From Luteipulveratus flavus (lineage in GTDB: Bacteria > Actinomycetota > Actinomycetes > Actinomycetales > Dermatophilaceae), in assembly GCF_029080175.1 (NCBI RefSeq), contig NZ_JARFJC010000025.1: a stretch of DNA of 64,000 bases; one strand, 5' to 3'. A model generated the notes under the pieces. That model was not told the DNA's origin and did no database searches. It saw only the letters and a list, made by a program, of their open reading frames with translations. This document shows positions 40,029-48,501 of this stretch, piece by piece. How positions within the stretch are numbered: the stretch's first letter is position 1; each line of letters opens with the position of its first letter. Position numbers and translations under genes: made by a program.

Positions 40029-43000
40029 CAGCGGTCGAACGCCTGGGCGATGAGCTCGGCGAGCTGGGCCTGGTGCTTCTTGGCCGAACCCGTCGCCGGC
40101 GACGCGGACGCCGCCCGCGACACGACCCGCAGGCCGCGCTGCTCACCGTGGGCGGTCAGCTGCTCGGGCAGGTTCAGGGCCATGAACGGCCAGGCGCCCT
40201 GGTTCTTCGGCTCGTCCTGGACCCAGACCAGCTCGGCCTTCGGGTACGCCTTCACCGCGTCGGCGATCTCCTGGGCGGGGATCGGCGCGAGCTGCTCGAT
40301 GCGCACGATGGCGGTGGCGTCGTCGCCGCGCTTCTTCCGCTCCGCCTCGAGGTCGTAGATGATGCGGCTCGAGCCGAGCAGCACCCGGTCGACCTTCTCC
40401 GCGGCCACCGTGGTGTCGGGGATCACCGGACGGAACGTGCCGTTCGTGAAGTCCTCCGGCGAGGAGGTGGCCGCCTTGAGGCGCAGCAGCTGCTTCGGGG
40501 TGAAGACGATCAACGGACGGCGCGGACGCGCGTACGCCTGCCGACGCAGCAGGTGGAAGTACGACGCCGGCGTGCTCGGGTAGGCGATCGTCATGTTGTC
40601 CTCGCCGAACATCGCAAGGAAGCGCTCGATGCGCGCCGAGGAGTGGTCCGGACCCTGGCCCTCGTAGCCGTGCGGCAGGAGCAGCACCACCGAGGAGCGC
40701 TGCGCCCACTTCTGCTCAGAGGAGGAGATGAACTCGTCCACCACGGTCTGCGCGCCGTTGACGAAGTCGCCGAACTGCGCCTCCCACAGCACGAGCGCGT
40801 CCGGGCGCTCGACCGAGTAGCCGTACTCGAAGCCCATCGCGGCGTACTCCGACAGCAGCGAGTCGTACACCCAGAACCACGCCTGCCCGTCGGACAGGTA
40901 CCGCAGCGGGGTCCACTCGGCGCCGGTGCTCTTGTCGACCAGCACCGAGTGACGCTGGACGAACGTGCCGCGGCGGGAGTCCTGCCCGGCGAGGCGCACC
41001 GGGGTGCCCTCCAGCAGCAGCGAGCCGAACGCGGTGAGCTCGCCCATCGCCCAGTCGATGCCACCCTCACTGGCCATCGCCGAGCGCCGCTCCATGAGCT
41101 GCTTCAGCTTCGGGTGCAGGGTGAAGCCCGCCGGCGGGTTGACCCAGGTGTCGCCGATGAGCTTCAGGTCGCGCTGCGAGATGGCCGTCGGACGGGTGGT
41201 CTGCTGCCACCCGTCCCGGTCGTCCTGCTCCTGCGCGGACGGGCGCTCCAGGCCGCCGTGGCCCTCGGCGTCCGTGCCCGTGCTCGCGTCCGGCTTGGCC
41301 GGGGTGGTGTCGGCGGCGGCCTGCTTGCGCGCCTCCTTGGTCTCGATGAAGACCCGCTCCAGCTGCTGCTGGTAGTCCTTCAGCGCGGCCTCGGCGTCCT
41401 CGACCGAGATGTCACCGCGGCCGATGAGCGCTTCGGTGTAGAGCTTGCGGACGCTGCGCTTGGCCTCGATCAGGTTGTACATCAGCGGCTGCGTCATCGA
41501 GGGGTCATCGCCCTCGTTGTGCCCGCGGCGGCGGTAGCACACCATGTCGATGACGACGTCCTTGTGGAACTTCTGCCGGAACTCGTAAGCGAGCTCGGCG
41601 ACCCGGACGCACGCCTCGGGGTCGTCGCCGTTGACGTGGAAGATCGGCGCCTGCACCATCCGGGCCACGTCGGTGGAGTAAGTCGAGCTGCGCGAGCTGC
41701 TCGGCGCCGTGGTGAAGCCGACCTGGTTGTTGATGACGACGTGGATCGTGCCGCCGGTGCGGTACCCGCGCAGCTGCGACAGGTTCAGCGTCTCGGCGAC
41801 CACGCCCTGACCGGCGAACGCCGCGTCACCGTGCAGCAGGATCGGCAGCACCGTGAACGCCGTACCGGCGAGGTTGATGCGGTCCTGCTTGGCGCGGGCG
41901 ATGCCCTCCAGGACCGGGTTCACGGCCTCCAGGTGGGAGGGGTTCGCGGCGAGGTAGACCTTGGTCTTGTTGCCCTCGTCGGAGACGAACTCGCCCTCGG
42001 TGCCCAGGTGGTACTTCACGTCGCCGGAGCCCTGGACGGACTTGGGGTCCTGCTGGCCCTCGAACTCCCGGAAGATCTGGCCGTAGGACTTGCCCGCGAT
42101 GTTGGCCAGGACGTTCAGCCGGCCGCGGTGCGGCATGCCGATGCAGACCTCGTCGAGGTTCTCGTCGGCGGCCTCGCTCAGGATCCGGTCCATGACCGCG
42201 ATGACCGACTCGCCGCCCTCGAGGCTGAACCGCTTCTGACCGATGTACTTGGTCTGCAGGAAGGTCTCGAAGGCCTCCGCGGCGTTCAGCTTGCGCAGGA
42301 TCCGCAGCTGGTCGTCCGCCGACGGCTTGGCGTACGGCTTCTCGACCTTGTCCTGGATCCAGCGGCGCTCGGTCGGGTCCTGCATGTGCATGTACTCGAT
42401 GCCGACCGTGCGGCAGTAGGAGTCACGCAGGATGCCCAGGATCTTGCGCAGCTTCAGGAACGGCTGCCCGCCGAAGCCGCCCGTCGGGAACGAGCGCTCG
42501 AGGTCCCACAGCGTCAGGCCGTGGGTGGTGATGTCGAGGTCGGGGTGCTTGCGCTGCTTGTACTCCAGCGGGTCGGTGTCGGCCATCAGGTGACCGCGCA
42601 CCCGGTAGGCGTGGATCAGCTCCTGCACCCGGGCGACCTTGGAGATGTCGTCGTCGTGGGTGACCGAGATGTCCTGCACCCAGCGGACCGGCTCGTACGG
42701 GATCCGCAGCGCGGCGAAGATCTCGTCGTAGAAGCCGTTCTCGCCCAGCAGCAGCTGGTGCACCCGGCGCAGGAACTCACCGGACACCGCGCCCTGGATG
42801 ACGCGGTGGTCGTACGTGGAGGTCAGCGTCAGGATCTTGCTGACGGCGTTGCTGGTGAGTCGCTCCTGGCTGGCGCCCTGCCACTCCGCGGGGTACTCCA
42901 GCGCGCCGACGCCAATGATCGCGCCCGCACCCTTCATCAGCCGCGGCACCGAGTGGTTGGTGCCGATGCCGCCCGGGTTGGTCAGGCTGATGGTCGTGCC

Positions 43001-44020
43001 GGCGTAGTCGTCCAGCGTGAGCTTGTTGGTGCGCGCCTTGCGCACCATGTCCTCGTACGCCGTCCAGAACTGGGCGAAGTCCATGTTCTCGGCGCCCTTG
43101 ATGCTCGGGACGACGAGGGTCCGGCTGCCGTCGTCCTTCTGCAGGTCGATGGCGAGACCGAAGTTGACGTGGCCCGGCTTGAGCAGCTGGGGCTTGCCCT
43201 TCTCGTCCGCACCGAGCGCGAAGTTCATCTCCGGGACGTCGTGCAGCGCCTTGACGATCGCGTACCCGATGAGGTGGGTGAAGCTCACCTTGCCGCCGCG
43301 GCTGCGGGAGAGGTGGTTGTTGATGACGATGCGGTTGTCGATGAGCAGCTTGGCCGGGACCGCACGGACGCTCGTCGCGGTCGGGACCTCGAGGCTGTCC
43401 TCCATGTTGGTGACGATGCGGGCGGCGACTCCACGCAGCGGCACGGCCTCGGAGGCGCCGGCGTTCTCGACCGGCTCGACGGAGGTGCTGAAGCCCTCAC
43501 GGGGGGTCAGCCGGCTCGCGCTGCCCTCGGCCTTGGCCGGGTCGGGCTGGCCGGGCGCGGTGTGGTCGGTCTCCTCCGGCTGCTGCTGCGGCGGCTCGTT
43601 GTCCGCGGCGTCGGACTCGGGCGCGCCGGCCGGGCTCGGCGCGGGGGCCTCGGCCTTCGGCGTCGCCGGCTTCGTCTCCGTCGCCGCCGGCGCGGGCGCG
43701 CTCGCGGCGGGGGCGGACGGCGTCGTCGCCTGCTCGGCCTGAGGGGCCGACTGCGGCTGCGCGGACGGCTGCTGCGTCTGCGTCTGCGGCTGGGACGACG
43801 GCTGCTGCGTCTGCGGCTGCGCGGAGGGCTGCTGCGTCTGCGTCGACGCGCCGCCACCGTTGCCGGAGGTGGCCGCCGGCTCGTAGTCCGCGAAGAACTC
43901 CCACCACGCCTCGTCCACGGAGTTCTTGTCGTCGAGGTACTGCTGGTAGAGCTCGTCCACTAGCCACTCATTCGGGCCGAAGGCCGCGAGTGGGTCGCCG
44001 CTGGGGGACTGAGATGACAC
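40028..44020 (-). CDS. kgd: Multifunctional 2-oxoglutarate dehydrogenase E1/E2-like enzyme (SucA/Kgd)
   Basis: A 1330-aa enzyme that decarboxylates 2-oxoglutarate with thiamine diphosphate and transfers succinyl groups, linking the TCA cycle. Layout: short N-terminal segment (NEWLVDELYQQYLDD), a low-complexity linker of QTQQPSAQPQ repeats (about 60-165), an acyltransferase domain (about 175-440, active His405 in TYDHRVIQG), then E1 domains with the ThDP site GDAAFAGQGV plus NNQVGF and the C-terminal transketolase fold. Fusion of E1 with the E2 catalytic core is typical of actinobacteria. Start GTG at 44020 with GAGG upstream. The linker is longer than in mycobacterial Kgd. Confidence 0.95.
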   Translation of the reverse strand: MSSQSPSGDPLAAFGPNEWLVDELYQQYLDDKNSVDEAWWEFFADYEPAATSGNGGGASTQTQQPSAQPQTQQPSSQPQTQTQQPSAQPQSAPQAEQATTPSAPAASAPAPAATETKPATPKAEAPAPSPAGAPESDAADNEPPQQQPEETDHTAPGQPDPAKAEGSASRLTPREGFSTSVEPVENAGASEAVPLRGVAARIVTNMEDSLEVPTATSVRAVPAKLLIDNRIVINNHLSRSRGGKVSFTHLIGYAIVKALHDVPEMNFALGADEKGKPQLLKPGHVNFGLAIDLQKDDGSRTLVVPSIKGAENMDFAQFWTAYEDMVRKARTNKLTLDDYAGTTISLTNPGGIGTNHSVPRLMKGAGAIIGVGALEYPAEWQGASQERLTSNAVSKILTLTSTYDHRVIQGAVSGEFLRRVHQLLLGENGFYDEIFAALRIPYEPVRWVQDISVTHDDDISKVARVQELIHAYRVRGHLMADTDPLEYKQRKHPDLDITTHGLTLWDLERSFPTGGFGGQPFLKLRKILGILRDSYCRTVGIEYMHMQDPTERRWIQDKVEKPYAKPSADDQLRILRKLNAAEAFETFLQTKYIGQKRFSLEGGESVIAVMDRILSEAADENLDEVCIGMPHRGRLNVLANIAGKSYGQIFREFEGQQDPKSVQGSGDVKYHLGTEGEFVSDEGNKTKVYLAANPSHLEAVNPVLEGIARAKQDRINLAGTAFTVLPILLHGDAAFAGQGVVAETLNLSQLRGYRTGGTIHVVINNQVGFTTAPSSSRSSTYSTDVARMVQAPIFHVNGDDPEACVRVAELAYEFRQKFHKDVVIDMVCYRRRGHNEGDDPSMTQPLMYNLIEAKRSVRKLYTEALIGRGDISVEDAEAALKDYQQQLERVFIETKEARKQAAADTTPAKPDASTGTDAEGHGGLERPSAQEQDDRDGWQQTTRPTAISQRDLKLIGDTWVNPPAGFTLHPKLKQLMERRSAMASEGGIDWAMGELTAFGSLLLEGTPVRLAGQDSRRGTFVQRHSVLVDKSTGAEWTPLRYLSDGQAWFWVYDSLLSEYAAMGFEYGYSVERPDALVLWEAQFGDFVNGAQTVVDEFISSSEQKWAQRSSVVLLLPHGYEGQGPDHSSARIERFLAMFGEDNMTIAYPSTPASYFHLLRRQAYARPRRPLIVFTPKQLLRLKAATSSPEDFTNGTFRPVIPDTTVAAEKVDRVLLGSSRIIYDLEAERKKRGDDATAIVRIEQLAPIPAQEIADAVKAYPKAELVWVQDEPKNQGAWPFMALNLPEQLTAHGEQRGLRVVSRAASASPATGSAKKHQAQLAELIAQAFDR

Positions 44021-44144
44021 GCGGATGCGCCTCTTTCATGCGTCGATTCGAAGTCGGGAAGCCGTCGCTGCGCGTATAGCACAGACAAGGACAAGCCTAC
44101 TGCGGCGGGTGTCACGGCGACGGACCGGGCTCGGCACGTCGGGC

Positions 44145-44181
44145 GGGCGGTGTGTCCGCTGTGACGGGGGACACACCGCCC
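44145..44181 (-). terminator. Terminator after the ABC-2 exporter operon
   Basis: Perfect 13-bp stem GGGCGGTGTGTCC / GGACACACCGCCC with 11-nt loop, 23 nt past the permease stop. Confidence 0.82.
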
Positions 44182-44204
44182 TCGCCGGACGTCGGCCGGA
44201 GGAG

Positions 44205-45011
44205 TCAGCTGACGTCCCGACGGGTGGTCAACCAGGTCCCGATTCCGGCCAGCAGGGCGGAGTACGCCAGCAGCACCAGGGCGCCCGCCGGCCAGGGCAG
44301 CCGGTCCACGGGAACGCTGTCGTTGATCCCGGTGGACTGCTGGGAGAGCATCGCCTGCGTCGCCCTGCTGGGGAAGAACTTCGAGACGCCCTCGCCCCAG
44401 TCCTGGGAGGCCAGGACGCCGCCGAGGATCGGCTCGAGGATCCAGGCGATGCCGACCATGATCATCAGCGCGGCCACCTGGTTGGGGATGAGGATGCCGG
44501 CGCCCAGCCCGATCAGGGCCCACAGCCCGAGCACGAGCAGCATGAGCAGCAGCGCGCGCGGGACGGCGAAGCCCTCGCCGAACGTCGACAGTCCCCGGGA
44601 CGACAGCACGGCGGCGCCGGCCGCGACCGCGGCGACGACGAACAGCAGCCCGTAGAACGCACCCGTCACCAGCAGGGCGACGACCTTGGCGGCCATGACG
44701 CGGGTGCGGTGAGGCACGGCGAGGAAGGTGGACGTGATCGTCTGGTGCCGGTACTCCGAGCCGATCGCGACGATGCCCACGCACATCGTCAGCAGGTAGC
44801 CCAGCCCGACCGCGCCGGTGTAGGTGTTGGTCGCGAACTGCGTCTCCGACATCGCCGGGACCCCGAGGTCGGGGTTGGCCTTCTCCGGCTCGGACGTGGC
44901 TGCGAGCAGCGCGGTGACGCCGGCGGCCAGCAGCACGATCGGGATCGCCATGCCCCACCACAGCCGGGTGGTGAAGATCTTGCGGAGCTCGGACCTGATG
45001 GCGGCGCCCAT
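44205..45011 (-). CDS. ABC-2 type transporter permease
   Basis: A 268-aa membrane subunit with six hydrophobic segments. IRSELRKIFTTRLWWGMAIP at the start and GSEYRHQTITSTFLAVP are typical of ABC-2 permeases that follow multidrug-type ATPases. ATG overlaps the ATPase stop (ATGA). Substrate unknown. Confidence 0.88.
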   Translation of the reverse strand: MGAAIRSELRKIFTTRLWWGMAIPIVLLAAGVTALLAATSEPEKANPDLGVPAMSETQFATNTYTGAVGLGYLLTMCVGIVAIGSEYRHQTITSTFLAVPHRTRVMAAKVVALLVTGAFYGLLFVVAAVAAGAAVLSSRGLSTFGEGFAVPRALLLMLLVLGLWALIGLGAGILIPNQVAALMIMVGIAWILEPILGGVLASQDWGEGVSKFFPSRATQAMLSQQSTGINDSVPVDRLPWPAGALVLLAYSALLAGIGTWLTTRRDVS

Positions 45012-45994
45012 CACTGCACCTCTCCCGGCTGGACGTCGGTGGTGGGCTCGGTGGCGCCCAGGTTGCGGTTGCGGTTCTCCGGAGCGGAGGTCAGCTGGAA
45101 GAACAGGTCCTCCAGGTCCGACCGGGACTCGCGCAGCTCGTAGATCGGCAGCCCCAGCCGCAGGGCCGTGTCGCCGATGCGTCGGGCGCCCTCGCTGGTG
45201 ACCTCGAGGGAGTCGTCGCCGGTACGGACGACGAGCAGGCCGTCCTCGCCGAGTGCCGCGCCGAGGCGGTCCGGGTCGGTGGTGCGGACCAGCTGGCGGC
45301 GGTCGCCGTGCAGAGTGCTGATCGGCCCCTGCTGGACGAGACGGCCGTTGGCGATGATCACGACGTCGTCGACGGTCTGCTCGACCTCGTTGAGCAGGTG
45401 GCTCGACACCAGGATCGTCTTGCCCTCGGTGGACAGATGACGCAGGAACCCGCGCAGCCACCGGATGCCCTCGGGGTCCAGGCCGTTGGCCGGCTCGTCC
45501 AGGATCAGCACCCGCGGGTCGCCGAGCAGCGCCGCGGCCAGCCCGAGGCGCTGGCGCATCCCCATCGAGTACGTACCGGCGCGCTTGCCCGCGGCAGCGG
45601 CGATGCCGACCAGCTCCAGGAGCTCGTCGACCCGCGCGTCGGGGACGCGTGACGCGGCCGCCAGCACCCGCAGGTGGTCCCGACCCGTACGGCCGGGATG
45701 GAAGCTCGTCGCCTCGAGCGCGGACCCGACGACCTGCATCGGGTTGTCGAGCTCGGCGTACGGCCGCCCGTCGATCGTCGCGCTTCCCGCGCTGGGGCGG
45801 ATCAGCCCGAGCAGCATGCGCAACGTCGTGGTCTTGCCGGCGCCGTTCGGGCCGAGGAAGCCGGTCACCCGGCCGGGCTCGACCACGAAGGACAGGTCGT
45901 CGACCGCGCGGAAGTCGCCGAAACTCTTGGTCAGGCCGGCGATCTCGATGCGCGCGCCGGTGCTCGTCGGACTCGGTGTCGGGGCGGTGGTCAC
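45011..45994 (-). CDS. ABC transporter ATP-binding protein (drug/lantibiotic exporter type)
   Basis: A 327-aa ATPase. Walker A GPNGAGKTTT, signature YSMGMRQRLGLAAALL, Walker B VLILDEPANGLDP, switch His in VSSHLLNEVE, and a C-terminal regulatory extension of about 100 residues. The NGLDPEGIRWLR signature is typical of CcmA/BcrA-like exporters that export peptides or drugs. I took the GTG at 45994; another GTG 6 nt upstream is possible. Confidence 0.88.
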   Translation of the reverse strand: MTTAPTPSPTSTGARIEIAGLTKSFGDFRAVDDLSFVVEPGRVTGFLGPNGAGKTTTLRMLLGLIRPSAGSATIDGRPYAELDNPMQVVGSALEATSFHPGRTGRDHLRVLAAASRVPDARVDELLELVGIAAAAGKRAGTYSMGMRQRLGLAAALLGDPRVLILDEPANGLDPEGIRWLRGFLRHLSTEGKTILVSSHLLNEVEQTVDDVVIIANGRLVQQGPISTLHGDRRQLVRTTDPDRLGAALGEDGLLVVRTGDDSLEVTSEGARRIGDTALRLGLPIYELRESRSDLEDLFFQLTSAPENRNRNLGATEPTTDVQPGEVQ

Positions 45995-46083
45995 ACGCAC
46001 CCCCGGTGTGTCGCCATGTGCTCCATCCCACCACTCCCGCGTTCCGCAGGTGCCAGGTCGCCGCATCTAGGATGAGCGCCACT

Positions 46084-47409
46084 ATGACGGAGTGGCTGCT
46101 TGTCCTCGCCGGAGTTGTGCTGACTGCCGGGACGGCGGTGTTCGTGGCGGCGGAGTTCTCGTTCGTCGCGCTGGACCGTCCGACGGTGCAGCGGGCGATC
46201 GACGGGGGTGACCGCGCCGCCGTACCCGTGCTGGGCTCGTTGCGTCAGCTGTCGACGCAGCTGTCGGCCGCTCAGGTCGGCATCACCCTGACGACCCTGG
46301 TGCTGGGCTTCCTGGTGGAGCCCTCGCTCGGAGCGCTGCTGGAGGCGCCGCTGGGCGGGCTCGGCCTCGGCGAGGGGGCCGCCGTCGCGGCGAGCACGAC
46401 GCTGGCGCTGGTCCTGGCGACGATCTTCTCGATGATCTTCGGCGAGCTGCTCCCGCAGTTCCTCGGCATCTCCGCGCCGCTGCCGGTGGCACGCGTCGTG
46501 GCCCGGCCCGTCCGCGCGTTCTCGGTCCTCACCCGTCCGCTGATCCGGCTGCTGAACGGCTCCGCCAACAGCGTGCTGCGGCTGCTGGACGTCGAGCCGC
46601 AGGAGGAGCTGTCGGCGGCGCGGACCCCGCAGGAGCTCTCCTCCATGGTGCGCCGCTCCGCCGAGGCCGGGACGATCGAGCAGGGCACCGCGCGGCTGCT
46701 CACCCGCTCGCTGGACTTCGGCGAGCGGACCGCGAGCGACGTGATGACCCCCCGCGTACGGTCGGTGTCGGTCGACCGTACGGCGACCGCGGACGACGTG
46801 GTCGGCCTCGCCCGGCGGACGGGCCACTCCCGCTTCCCCGTGCTCGGGGAGGGTTGGGACGACGTCCGCGGCGTGGTGCACGTGAAGAAGGCGATCGCCG
46901 TACCGCCCGAGCGCCGGTCGGACGTGCCGGTGTCCGCGCTGATGATCCCGCCGGTCGTCGTGCCGGAGACGATCCGGCTCGACCCGTTGCTGGTGCTGCT
47001 GCGCAAGGGCGGCTTCCAGCTGGCGATCGTGATCGACGAGTACTCCGGCACCAGTGGCGTCGTCACCCTCGAGGACGTCATCGAGGAGATCGTCGGCGAG
47101 GTCAGCGACGAGCACGACCGGGTCCGGGACCCCAGCCGGATGCTGCCGGACGGCTCCTGGACGGTCTCGGGTCTGTGGCGTCCGGACGAGGTCCGCGACC
47201 GCATCGGCGCGCACATCCCCGACGGGGCGACGTACGAGACCATCGGCGGCTTCGTGATGGAGCAGGTCGGGCGGGTCCCGCAGGTCGGGGACGAGGTCCG
47301 CGCCGACGGGTGGCTGCTGCGGGTGGTCTCGATGGACAAACGGCGGGTGGACCGGCTGAGGCTGTCCCAGCTGCCGACCGACGAGCCGGTCGAGGGGGAG
47401 CAGGCCTGA
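46084..47409 (+). CDS. CNNM/CorC-family transporter with CBS domains, first of pair
   Basis: A 441-aa membrane protein: DUF21/CNNM transmembrane domain (about 1-190, with FVAAEFSFVALDR and IFGELLPQFLG), two CBS domains (about 215-335; VMTPRVRSVSVD, GHSRFPVLG) and a C-terminal CorC_HlyC domain (DGSWTVSGLWRPDEV). Members export magnesium or sodium. Start ATG at 46084; the next gene begins in its stop codon. Confidence 0.88.
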   Translation: MTEWLLVLAGVVLTAGTAVFVAAEFSFVALDRPTVQRAIDGGDRAAVPVLGSLRQLSTQLSAAQVGITLTTLVLGFLVEPSLGALLEAPLGGLGLGEGAAVAASTTLALVLATIFSMIFGELLPQFLGISAPLPVARVVARPVRAFSVLTRPLIRLLNGSANSVLRLLDVEPQEELSAARTPQELSSMVRRSAEAGTIEQGTARLLTRSLDFGERTASDVMTPRVRSVSVDRTATADDVVGLARRTGHSRFPVLGEGWDDVRGVVHVKKAIAVPPERRSDVPVSALMIPPVVVPETIRLDPLLVLLRKGGFQLAIVIDEYSGTSGVVTLEDVIEEIVGEVSDEHDRVRDPSRMLPDGSWTVSGLWRPDEVRDRIGAHIPDGATYETIGGFVMEQVGRVPQVGDEVRADGWLLRVVSMDKRRVDRLRLSQLPTDEPVEGEQA

Positions 47410-48434
47410 TGGCGCTCTGGTTCTCTCTGCTGCTCCTGCTCGGCAACGCCTTCTTCGTCGGGGCGGAGTTCTCGGTCATGGCGGCCCGCCGCTCGCAGAT
47501 GGAGCCGCTGGCCGCCGAGGGCAGCCGGCGCGCCAAGCTCGTCCTGGAGGCGCTGGAGAACGTCGCCTCCCTTCTCGCCTGCGCCCAGCTCGGCATCACC
47601 GTCTGCTCGGTGCTCCTCGGTGCGGTCGCCGAGGACGCCCTGCATCACCTGCTGGTGGGTCCGTTCCACGCGGTGGGCCTGCCCGAGGAGGCGGCCGAGA
47701 TCGTCGCACTGCTGCTGGCGCTGCTGATCGTCGTGTACCTGCACGTCGTCGTCGGCGAGATGATCCCGAAGAACCTCGCCATCGCCGGTCCCGACCGGGC
47801 CGCGCTGCTGCTCGCGCCGGTGCTGCTGTGGATCACCAAGGCGCTGCGTCCCCTGATCCGGCTGCTGGAGGCCATCGCCAAGTGGCTCGTACGCCGGTTC
47901 GGCATCGAGCCCAAGGACGAGGTCGCCTCGACCTTCTCGGCGGAGGAGGTGCACATGATCATGGAGGAGAGCCACCGCGAGGGCCTGCTGGAGAAGGAGC
48001 AGCAGGACCGCACCCGGGCTGCCCTGGAGTTCAGCGACCGGGTCGCCGGCGACGTCGCCGTACCCCTGGACGGGCTGGTCACCCTGCCGATCGGCGCCTC
48101 GCCTGCCGACCTGGAGCAGCTGGTCGCCAAGCGCGGCTTCTCCCGCTACCCGGTGACCGACCGGAACGGCGCGATCGCCGGGTACCTGCACCTGAAGGAC
48201 GTGCTGTACGCCACCGACGAGCTGTACGAGGACCCCGTACCGCCGAAGCGGATCCGACCGCTGGCGACCGTACGCACCGCCGACGAGGTCGAGGACGTCC
48301 TGCTGACGATGCAGCGGACCGGCTCGCACCTGGCCCGCGCGGTGGACGCCGAGGGCGCCGTCGTCGGCGTCGTCTTCCTCGAGGACCTGCTGGAGGAGCT
48401 CGTCGGCGAGGTGGCCGACCAGACCCAGCGCTGA
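47409..48434 (+). CDS. CNNM/CorC-family transporter with CBS domains, second of pair
   Basis: A 341-aa paralogue with DUF21/CNNM domain (NAFFVGAEFSVMAARR, VVVGEMIPKNLAIAGPD) and two CBS domains (SRYPVTD, LARAVDAEG, GVVFLEDLLEELVGEVAD), but no C-terminal CorC_HlyC domain. Start overlaps the upstream stop (TGATG). Pairs of one long and one short CNNM protein are common in actinobacteria and may form a heteromer. Confidence 0.88.
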   Translation: MALWFSLLLLLGNAFFVGAEFSVMAARRSQMEPLAAEGSRRAKLVLEALENVASLLACAQLGITVCSVLLGAVAEDALHHLLVGPFHAVGLPEEAAEIVALLLALLIVVYLHVVVGEMIPKNLAIAGPDRAALLLAPVLLWITKALRPLIRLLEAIAKWLVRRFGIEPKDEVASTFSAEEVHMIMEESHREGLLEKEQQDRTRAALEFSDRVAGDVAVPLDGLVTLPIGASPADLEQLVAKRGFSRYPVTDRNGAIAGYLHLKDVLYATDELYEDPVPPKRIRPLATVRTADEVEDVLLTMQRTGSHLARAVDAEGAVVGVVFLEDLLEELVGEVADQTQR

Positions 48435-48501
48435 GCGTCCGGGTGCCCGCGTGGCGAACGCCGGGTTCGCCCGCGGTGGGCGACCCACCATGCTGTGGGG
48501 C

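Noticed and set aside
39986..43963. Plus-strand open frame of 1325 codons
   Set aside because: Lies entirely antisense to kgd, whose motifs are clear. Composition is Arg/Val/Leu/Asp biased, typical of the complementary frame of a GC-rich gene.
44205..46082. One 625-codon exporter fusion
   Set aside because: The upstream part is a shadow of the ATPase gene in another frame; the permease starts at 45011.
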